Below are positions 57,401 through 64,000 of a stretch of 64,000 nt of DNA, one piece after another. Origin of the DNA: Pyrenochaeta sp. MPI-SDFR-AT-0127 (taxonomy: Eukaryota; Ascomycota; Dothideomycetes; Pleosporales; Cucurbitariaceae); the NCBI GenBank assembly GCA_020747015.1, contig JAGTJM010000011.1, positions 310,001 to 374,000 of the forward strand, given 5' to 3'. Within the stretch, counting starts at the first letter, position 1. Each line of letters begins with the position of its first letter. The translations under genes were made by a program, and so were the position numbers. The notes beneath the pieces were generated by a model. The model made no database searches. It was given only the letters and a program-made list of their open reading frames with translations, and had not been told where the DNA came from.

Positions 57401-57684
57401 CTCGAATTCGATCTAGAGGTCACCGACAAGGATCGGCCTCGCGTCTGTGTAGATGGCTCGCCCAGGTCATCGTCCTTATTTGACCATACAGCTGAACCAA
57501 AATCCGTATCAGTCGGCGAGAGTAGGGTTTCTTTAATCTGCTGTCGACCTTTTGCGCTTAGGTCTGCATATCTCGATGATGCTGAAATTGGCGAGTCGAT
57601 CTGCAGCGATGGGCTAGGGGAATTCGTATTCGTCTTCGGTTTGGACAACCGATTTTGGTTGGCAGTGCTGTGATGGTTCCCCAT
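54451..57684 (-). CDS. Ser-rich protein with N-myristoylation-like start, unknown function
   Basis: Exons (complement) 57216-57684 and 54451-57011, joined across a 204-nt intron (GTAAGT...ACAG), encode 1009 residues. The protein starts MGNHHSTANQNRLSK: Gly at position 2, Ser/Thr at 6-7, polar after it, a good fit to the N-myristoyltransferase consensus; no cysteine follows for palmitoylation. Exon 1 also has an Arg/Ser repeat (SRSNSRTNSRSNSLS) and a helical patch QVDLEAAIKLLQEVKRNASP that runs into the splice. The rest is low-complexity, Ser/Thr/Pro/Arg-rich with many RxxS phospho-site-like motifs (SRRNSLMDRSSSLTRRRS, RRRSFSLFRRKST), and a Gly/Asn/Tyr-rich end. No catalytic domain is visible. 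A membrane-tethered, kinase-regulated scaffold is a guess from composition only. Confidence 0.85.
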
Positions 57685-59749
57685 GCTGTGAAGCTTGCGA
57701 TAGTCTTGAGGAGCGACGACGCTCTAAATCAATCGGAGACGCGCATTGATATAATTAAGCTGACGAGCTGTGGTCAACAGAGTTCATGCAAAGTGCGGGG
57801 AAAGTCTTAGGTCGAGAGCTCACCTATACAATGCCTGAGGAAGCCGTCTGAACTTCAAGCCGTGGGGGCTGGGCTTTTGCAGACGAGGCGTCGTGATACC
57901 AAAACATCGGCTGGATTAGCTTTAAGAGTGAACCAGGCCTCAGACCATTTAATGTCTGTTCCAGGTATTCTAAACGCTGAGCCTGCGATTACGAGTCCTG
58001 CATGTAGGAGGCAAGAGAGTGGAACCAAGTAAACAACAAACCTGGAAGAGCCTCGACTTGAAACCGGACGATGCGCCTGCATCGAAGACGCACTTTACCT
58101 GCCAATCAACAACATTAGCCACCCTAGCCTGCAAGCCAATCAAGGTGGGGCGACGCAACGCATGTGCCGCTCGAGGCTGGATCCCAGCCGTGAATCCTGA
58201 CGCATCGGGACGTGTAACGGCTGATCGGACCTTTCCCGAGCCTTCAAGCATGGCAAACTAGCCCACAACATCCAGCGGTCTCGAAGCTCCATGTCAGATC
58301 CTCTCATGGAATAGCCACTGGGGATGCCCGCCGTTGCAAGAGCCTTTATATAGGGTATCGCTGTCTTTAGAACGACCGCACCTGCCATGAACCTCGCTGC
58401 CTCCCATGTCCTCTCGTCCTCATGACCTGGTTGTGCTGCCAGGACCGCATGAAGTCGCACGATTTCCTGCATTCTCGACCATGCCTCAGACACCGTGGCA
58501 AGAACTTTGCGGTGACCAAAGCTTTGGAGTTTGGTCGCAGACTGTTGCAGCTGGCAAATTCCGTCTGATCTGCATTCTCACTTCATCGTTCGTGCGGTTG
58601 TAATCTTTTCATCACTCTGCGGACGCTAGTAGCAACATGCAGAGGCCCACGTTGCCAAGCGAGTGTCAATTGAAGGATGTTTCGCGGTTCATGAGTGCAG
58701 CAGGTCCTCCGAGGAAATCCCGGGAAGGGAGTGCACTGTATCCACTAGAATGTATGAGACCAGCGGGAAAGGCGAGGAGGAAATGCAACGAGGCTGACAT
58801 GACCGAAGGAGACAGCTGAGACTCCCGCAAAGTGCGAATACCAGGAAGATTGCTCACCTCTCCAAGGCTGCGGGTCAAGACTGCACTTCTATCTCGGCTT
58901 TGTAACCGAGATTAAATGTTGAGGCGCAAACACAGCATCCGATCGCATAAGATTTCCGTGATCAGTCGAGTGCTTAGATCGCTGTACATGAGCCGGGAAT
59001 GTGCTCCGTGAGAAGATGCCCGGAAGACGTCACTGGGTCCTTTGGCGCCCGACCGCGACCTCATGGTATAGCTTTGGGACCAGTGGACCAGCTGAACAAT
59101 GGCGGAATCGTGTGGCATAAATTGTCTTCGATGCTGCTGCTGAAACTCCCCTGTCGGGACGAAACTGCTCGTGTGCTTGGAACAGAAGAAGCATTGACCC
59201 TGCTTGACCGCAACATAATAGGTGGCCATTGCCATCCTCATGCATTTGTCAGAACCACATCCAGCTCAGGTCATGTCCTGAACATCCTCATTGGAAACCC
59301 TCCCGCACGTATCGGGAACGACATGGCCTTAACTCCACGCATCTGAAATCATTTTCGTCCATGTTTGGTGACGTGAAGACGCGGATGGCCTCGGATCGCG
59401 GGCGCTTGCGACGCCGACCGGGCTGAGGCAAGGCTTTGGGCGAAGTGACATCATAGCCTCGTCCGACATCAACATAGTCTGAATGAAACTTTCGACCGAG
59501 CGATGGCCAGGTTTTTCATCGCTTCTGCCTGGCCCACTTCATTAATTTGATCCTGCTGCTTGTTTGTCAAAGGATTCTCCTCCTTCTCCATTTTAATCTT
59601 GCTTCTATTAGATCTGATCGTGTTCTTTCTGGGCATATCCACACTTCCGCATCAGACTGCATCGCGTGTTATTGTCTGTCGCAACAGAGATTACTTATCA
59701 TCCCTCTTCTCAATCTACAAGAGTTGCAGCCGAGAGGCATCCTGCCAAC
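57685..59749. other. Long intergenic region upstream of the Sfk1-like gene
   Basis: About 2.1 kb between divergent genes. Open frames up to 117 codons on both strands have no motif. The right end (59.5-59.75 kb) is pyrimidine-rich and probably the leader of the membrane-protein gene. Confidence 0.4.
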
Positions 59750-60727
59750 ATGGTGCTGGGCATATCCTACTGGGTTGTTCCAATCATCTCAGCAGTAGTA
59801 TGGACGGCCATGTTGATCACCATGTTGGTGTACTGGTCTTTGACAGGACGACCTCACTATGTTTCCATGTCTGAGGGCCAAACAATACCCTACATATCTG
59901 GTGCGCATTTTATTTTTCCGAAACTTCTGAACACGTGCTAAAGTTGCTCAGATATTGGAGCCGATACTTTGAAACCTTTATTCATCGCCATGTCTGCCGT
60001 GGTGGTTGTGTCTTTCGACCTCGCCTTTATCTTTGAACGCTGGCTACGGCATGCCGGTAGACTCACACCAAATACCTCGGTATGGCAGAAAGTTTACTCC
60101 GGCTGCGCAACTGTCGCCGCAATTGTCGGCGCCGCTGGTCTCATCCTTTTGAGCATCTTCGATGCCCGACGCCACAATAGACTCCACAACATTTTCCTTG
60201 CAGTCTTTATCATCGGCTATATCGTAAGCGCCATATTCATCTGTTGGGAATACCAGCGCCTGGGAATACACTACCGCGAACACTCCGTCCTGCGAATTTC
60301 GTTTTGGATGAAGTTGTTCTTCATCCTCGCTGAGGTAGCTCTTGCAATCGCCTTTGGAGTCACTTCGAAGAAACACATATTTAATGTCGCCGCCGTGCTC
60401 GAGTGGGTAGTAGCCTTCCTTTTCGGCTTCTACGTGATCAGCTTCTTCGTCGACTTCCTTCCCGCCCTCCGCACGAAGCACCACCAGAGTTCACAAACAG
60501 AAATACAGATGGCAGAGGAAGGTGGACGGACACACATGGGCGATGGCGCAGCAGAAAGCCAGCAATATTTCCGCGGCAATGCGGCACCTCAACTCAATGG
60601 CCATACCAACGGTTATACCAATGGGAATACAAATGGCTACACTAATGGCCATACGAATGGATACACCAATGGTAACGGCTATCCCAAGCCATTGGAGTCA
60701 GCACCTCTTCACTCGCGGAACTTTTAA
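59750..60727 (+). CDS. Frag1/DRAM/Sfk1 family multi-pass membrane protein
   Basis: Exons 59750-59900 and 59952-60727 (51-nt intron, GTGCGC...CTCAG) encode 308 residues. The start at 59750 gives MVLGISYWVVPIISAVVW, the family's first transmembrane segment; upstream in-frame codons are not ATG. The splice completes TIPYISDIGADTLKPLF, the family signature loop. About six transmembrane helices follow, including VVVVSFDLAFIFERWL, VAAIVGAAGLILLSIFDA, NIFLAVFIIGYIVSAIFICW, FWMKLFFILAEVALAIAF and VVAFLFGFYVISFFVDFLP. Yeast Sfk1 regulates the PI4-kinase Stt4 at the plasma membrane; animal DRAM and FRAG1 are stress and GPI-anchor linked. The cytosolic tail ends in a Thr-Asn-Gly repeat (60597-60678), unusual for the family. 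Confidence 0.9.
60597..60678 (+). repeat. In-frame Asn-Gly tandem repeat (TNGY/TNGN/TNGH)
   Basis: A 12-nt unit repeated about six to seven times encodes NGHTNGYTNGNTNGYTNGHT and continues to TNGNGY. Copies differ mainly at third codon positions and at the fourth residue (His, Tyr or Asn), so the array is old enough to have diverged. Confidence 0.85.
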
Positions 60728-61131
60728 AGTTGCGTACTTTCTCTATTTACATATCTCCCTGTGACTTTCATGCGTAGAATGAGATTTGCCTCACCCCTTG
60801 TGAGCTAATTTGTATGTAGACGGTTACACAACGGTGTATTAACAGGCGTTTTGAGCGTTACAATTGTACGAGTAGCTTATGATAGATTTAATGTGTTCAC
60901 GTAATGATTTGATACATACATCTGTCTTGGAAACTGTGTTAGTGATTTTTCGAGGAGCACGTGCAATGGCTTGTGTGGTTTATGCAAGGTTTTGAACGAA
61001 TGACAGATGTAAATACGAAGAAAATATTAAAACAATTATTGCGAAATGTTTTTATGTTGGTATCGTATCTAATACTGCGCCGTGCAATGCTTATCCTGAC
61101 TATTACATGGTTCTTTGCACAAGTTATATCA
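60728..61131. other. Convergent intergenic region
   Basis: AT-rich 3' flanks of the Sfk1-like gene and the Spp2 gene. A long plus-strand frame that enters here (60961-61707) is the antisense of the Arg/Asp-rich Spp2 tail. Confidence 0.5.
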
Positions 61132-62598
61132 CTATTTATAGTGTTTATCATCCTTATGCCTGCTCTTGCGATCATCTCTATCCTCATCGTACTCGTAATC
61201 TCTGTCTCTCCTTCGCTTCCGTCGATCGTCAGACTCTCTACTCCTGTCTCGACGGTCACGCTGCCTTTTGGAATCTCGGCTCCGGCTGCGGTAGCGGTCC
61301 CGGTATTTCTCTTTTCTTCCATCAGGACTTCGGCTGCGCTCTCGTCGCTTGTCCCTTCGGCGTTCACTGTCATAGTCAACATCTCGTTGGCGGTCTCTTC
61401 GCTTCTCTTTATTACGCCCGCTATCAGAACCGTCGTCCCTATCCCTCCGCTTGTCTCGGCGTCGATCACTGTCATAGTTGCTGTCTTTGCCCTTCCAGCG
61501 GTCGTCTCTTCGATCTTTAGCCCTCTGTCGCTCACTCTCATAATCGTCGTCACGCCTTCGAGCTCGGTCTCCATCGCTATCGTCCCTCTTCTCTCTCCGC
61601 TTTTCTTGTCTCCTCGAATCTGCTTCCTCGCGTTCATCGTACTTCCTCCTCTCCTTCTCCGGCTTTTCTTCCTTTACCAAGTCCTGGCTTTCAAGCTTCG
61701 CTTTTAACTCATCTTCCGTAATGATCTCGCCCGTGTGTTTGTTTCGCAGCGTAACAGGATTATAACTTTGAACGACCTTCTTGCCCTTACCCTTACCCTT
61801 GCCGTCCCACTCGCCCAGCTCAAGACCTGCAGCGGCCTCTTCTTTCGCGCCAATTCCGAGAAACGCTGGTCGTCTCTTGACTTCTTTCTGTTTTACGGCT
61901 GCGCCGTTTTTGCCGATAGCTTCGCCATCCTTCCAACCCATGCCACGGAGAAGTGCAGCGCCGAATCCCTCAATGGGTGTCGCTTCATAAGATTCTAGGG
62001 TCGGTGCGTCGGGCGCGTTGTGCAAGTCGTTCAGGAAAGCGTCTTCTTCATTTTGAGCGGGAATCACGAGATCGTTATCTGTAGTTTTTCCATTCAACAG
62101 CGCGTCGAGGGCTTTCTTCTCGAGCCGTTGCTCATCTGTAAGGTTGTCCTTAACATCTTCCATAGGCTCAGGCACAATTGTCTCTGCTATGCCATTCTCT
62201 TTTGACTCATCCTTCTTATTGATAGTGAGACCATATTGAAGTTTCGGCTCATCCACCGGCTCCTTCACATCGCCATTTTGCTGTTGATGATGCGGTGCCT
62301 TCGCCAACTGTTTTCGCCTGGCTTCTGCGCGCCAATCACGGTTTGGTAAAGCTGGAATGATCCGTGGTCCTTCCTTTCCCTTCTTGCCGCCTGCTTCTAA
62401 TGCGCCGCCTTCTGCTGCGTCCCAACCTAGAATCTCTTGCTGCTTATTCGAATCATCCGGTTCGTCATCGTCGAGAGCGAGGCGAGGTCGTTTGGCGTCC
62501 TTCGGCGGTATGGAAGCTTTGAACCCAGCTTTTAGTCCAGCCTTGCCCTTCAATCCTCCCAGTGACATCTTGAAGCCGCCCTCCTTGGGGGCGGCCAT
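61132..62598 (-). CDS. SPP2: Pre-mRNA splicing factor Spp2 (G-patch, GPKOW/MOS2 family)
   Basis: Single exon of 488 codons. The G-patch sits at about residues 207-235: PIEGFGAALLRGMGWKDGEA, with the Gly and hydrophobic pattern expected for contact with a DEAH helicase (Prp2 in yeast). Nearby are EEDAFLNDLHNAPDAPTLES before it and KRRPAFLGIGAKEEAAAGL after it, both Spp2/MOS2 signatures. Spp2 activates Prp2 to remodel the spliceosome before the first step. The last 170 residues are an Arg/Asp/Glu/Ser-rich tail (RD and RS dipeptides, DRRDRSRESDDRRKRRRDRD) absent from the short yeast protein, which resembles RS-type extensions of human spliceosome factors. The N-terminus begins MAAPKEGGFKMSLGGLKGK. 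Confidence 0.93.
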   Translation of the reverse strand: MAAPKEGGFKMSLGGLKGKAGLKAGFKASIPPKDAKRPRLALDDDEPDDSNKQQEILGWDAAEGGALEAGGKKGKEGPRIIPALPNRDWRAEARRKQLAKAPHHQQQNGDVKEPVDEPKLQYGLTINKKDESKENGIAETIVPEPMEDVKDNLTDEQRLEKKALDALLNGKTTDNDLVIPAQNEEDAFLNDLHNAPDAPTLESYEATPIEGFGAALLRGMGWKDGEAIGKNGAAVKQKEVKRRPAFLGIGAKEEAAAGLELGEWDGKGKGKGKKVVQSYNPVTLRNKHTGEIITEDELKAKLESQDLVKEEKPEKERRKYDEREEADSRRQEKRREKRDDSDGDRARRRDDDYESERQRAKDRRDDRWKGKDSNYDSDRRRDKRRDRDDGSDSGRNKEKRRDRQRDVDYDSERRRDKRRERSRSPDGRKEKYRDRYRSRSRDSKRQRDRRDRSRESDDRRKRRRDRDYEYDEDRDDRKSRHKDDKHYK

Positions 62599-62972
62599 GG
62601 TGGCTAAAGCGGTTGTGGAGGTATTGTGTGCGCAAAGTGTCGTCTACGTCTGTGTGGCGTTCGCTTGATATCTCTGGTGCTCTAAAAGGCGACAATTCGA
62701 AATCTGCGCGGCACGTCCCGGTAAATGTGATGTTGTTGAAGGTAAGAGCAAATGGTCACTAAGAAATGTAAAGTTCGCGCAATGACATCGGTCTTGGCAC
62801 CAACCCCTGCACCAAGGCAGCCACCGCGCAAGAATTGTTACTTCACTCGAGCTTCAAGTATAATATCTTTGGAAGCCACTATCTTTGCAATTTACTGCAG
62901 ATCTTGAATATCCCATTTTACTATTCGTACAAGGGCTATAATAACATATTACCGTAGTGGATACATCTTAGT
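62599..62972. other. Intergenic region, Spp2 promoter / MetRS 3' flank
   Basis: About 370 bp between two minus-strand genes; AT-rich on the right side. Holds the Spp2 promoter. No other feature seen. Confidence 0.45.
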
Positions 62973-64000
62973 CTACTCTTCACTCGGCAAAGGTGGGAAC
63001 AACACACCCTTGTGCGCTTCGCCAAGCTCCACTATTGGCTCCCCATAATCTAGGTCGACTCCTGGTTTACAGTACGCAAAAGTTCTTCGGTCAGGGTGTA
63101 CACCTAGTTGGTCTAATAATGTGTTCGCCTTGTTCGGCATATATGGCTGGAGAAGGATGCCAGTAAGACGCAATGCTTCGGCAGCAAGATACACAATCTT
63201 GTCAACGTCCTCACCAGGCTCGCCTGGGCCGTATGTCAGTACTTTACTCCACGGTTGAGACATCTGGAAGAACGCATTGGCTCCTCGGACGAACTCAGTA
63301 ATTTGGAACACCGCTTTACGGGGATCGTATGCGTCAAAGGTGGTGTCAACCTTCGATGCAATCGTGCTGAGTGAATTATTCCAAAATTTCGAACCTGGGC
63401 CTTCTTCCCACTCCTCTGGTGACCTGCCACCAATACGCTGGACAGCTCCACGCACGCTCCATTTCTTGCCTCTAGTGACACGAGACGCCAAATTACCAAG
63501 TTGTTGGTTCAAGAACTTGTTGTATAGCGCGATGATGCGAACATTGTCGTAACTCGAGTCGTCCTGTATACCGCCATCGTGGGCCATATAGAATCGCATG
63601 ACATCCGAGCCATATCGATCGAGTGCGTGGAAAGGATCTACGACTCTGCCTGTAGACTTAGACATCTTGGAACCGCCTAGTGTCCAGTGAGCATGTGTAA
63701 GGATCTTCTTGGGAAGAGGAAGGCCGAGGGCCATGAGGAAAGCTGGCCAGTAGATGCAATGGAATCGGACGATGTCTTTGCCGATAACGTGACAGTCGGC
63801 CGGCCAGCCTCCTGTATGTTCGCGACCCGGTACCCAGGGATAACCAGCCTTGGTAGCATAGTTCATGAGCGCATCGAGCCAAACATATATAGTTTGCGTG
63901 TCGTCGCCCGGAACTCGAATGCCCCAGGTAAGGCGATCATATGGCCGAGATATTGACAAATCCTCCAGTCCCGACTCAACGGCTTGCACCACCTCCTTCA
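62973..64000 (-). CDS. MSM1: Methionyl-tRNA synthetase, mitochondrial type (3' part)
   Basis: The frame runs from the right edge of the window to a stop at 62973 and gives the C-terminal 342 or so residues; the N-terminal catalytic half with the HIGH motif lies outside. Visible class I landmarks: YVWLDALMNYATKAGYPW (methionine pocket), HVIGKDIVRFHCIYWPAFLM, and the KMSKS loop as GGSKMSKSTGRVVDPF, followed by RYGSDVMRFYMAHDGG and the anticodon-binding helical domain (NFxNKFLNQQLGNLASR-type stretch). The protein ends shortly after that domain, without the appended domains of many cytosolic enzymes, which fits the mitochondrial Msm1 type. It charges tRNA-Met. Cytosolic origin cannot be excluded because the N-terminus is missing. 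Confidence 0.9.
   Translation of the reverse strand, partial: KEVVQAVESGLEDLSISRPYDRLTWGIRVPGDDTQTIYVWLDALMNYATKAGYPWVPGREHTGGWPADCHVIGKDIVRFHCIYWPAFLMALGLPLPKKILTHAHWTLGGSKMSKSTGRVVDPFHALDRYGSDVMRFYMAHDGGIQDDSSYDNVRIIALYNKFLNQQLGNLASRVTRGKKWSVRGAVQRIGGRSPEEWEEGPGSKFWNNSLSTIASKVDTTFDAYDPRKAVFQITEFVRGANAFFQMSQPWSKVLTYGPGEPGEDVDKIVYLAAEALRLTGILLQPYMPNKANTLLDQLGVHPDRRTFAYCKPGVDLDYGEPIVELGEAHKGVLFPPLPSEE

Noticed and set aside
60961..61707. 248-codon open frame on the plus strand
   Set aside because: It is antisense to the Arg/Asp-rich tail of Spp2; repetitive codons keep the opposite strand open.

Overview
The window is nuclear DNA from a filamentous ascomycete (Pezizomycotina). The evidence is short introns of about 45-200 nt with GTAnGT donors, CTRAC-type branch sites and YAG acceptors, dense genes on both strands, roughly balanced base composition, and fungal-type proteins (NatB subunit, Pan1, Izh3-like PAQR, Fmp32, Dph4, Spp2, a zinc-cluster regulator). 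A Dothideomycete such as a member of the Pleosporales is my guess from general gene style, not a demonstrated placement. I see no transposon, CRISPR array, rRNA or tRNA gene, or prophage.

Layout. 0-11.5 kb: 3' end of a coiled-coil gene; a four-exon 91-residue membrane protein (minus); ribosomal protein eL38 (plus); a metallo-beta-lactamase-fold protein carrying a 1-nt frameshift (minus); a GH47 alpha-1,2-mannosidase (plus); a NEDD8-type Ulp1 protease built from six exons, two of them microexons (minus); a branched-chain aminotransferase (minus); an Erv2-like ER sulfhydryl oxidase (plus). 12.5-24.5 kb: LYAR-type zinc-finger protein, a zinc-cluster regulator, an Izh3-like PAQR protein (minus), methylthioribose-1-phosphate isomerase, and an 80-residue coiled-coil protein (minus). 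24.6-37.1 kb, all plus: Pan1, the NatB auxiliary subunit Naa25/Mdm20, a cysteine-rich zinc-ribbon-like protein, and a nucleoside deoxyribosyltransferase-like protein with a probable mitochondrial leader. 39-48 kb, all minus: Dph4, 14-3-3 (eight coding exons, including 8-, 12- and 20-nt ones), Fmp32/MCUR1-like, and a WW-PhoD phosphatase-like protein. 49.5-64 kb: a Gln/Pro-rich protein (plus), ornithine decarboxylase (minus), a possibly myristoylated Ser-rich protein (minus), a Frag1/DRAM/Sfk1 membrane protein (plus), the G-patch splicing factor Spp2 (minus), and the 3' part of a mitochondrial-type methionyl-tRNA synthetase (minus, running off the right edge).

Most genes are unrelated housekeeping functions. 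The one pathway-level thread is sulfur and polyamine metabolism: ornithine decarboxylase feeds polyamine synthesis, which releases methylthioadenosine; Mri1 acts in recycling it; and a branched-chain aminotransferase is the enzyme class that performs the last transamination of methionine salvage. They are spread over 45 kb and this may be chance.

Exon structures were assembled by hand from splice signals, frame continuity and family conservation; no transcript evidence was available. The most notable observations are the microexon-rich 14-3-3 and NEDD8-protease genes, two small multi-exon genes that length-filtered ORF calling would miss, the frameshifted hydrolase, and paired start or acceptor sites that could give alternative protein forms. 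I did not find a convincing new multi-gene system.
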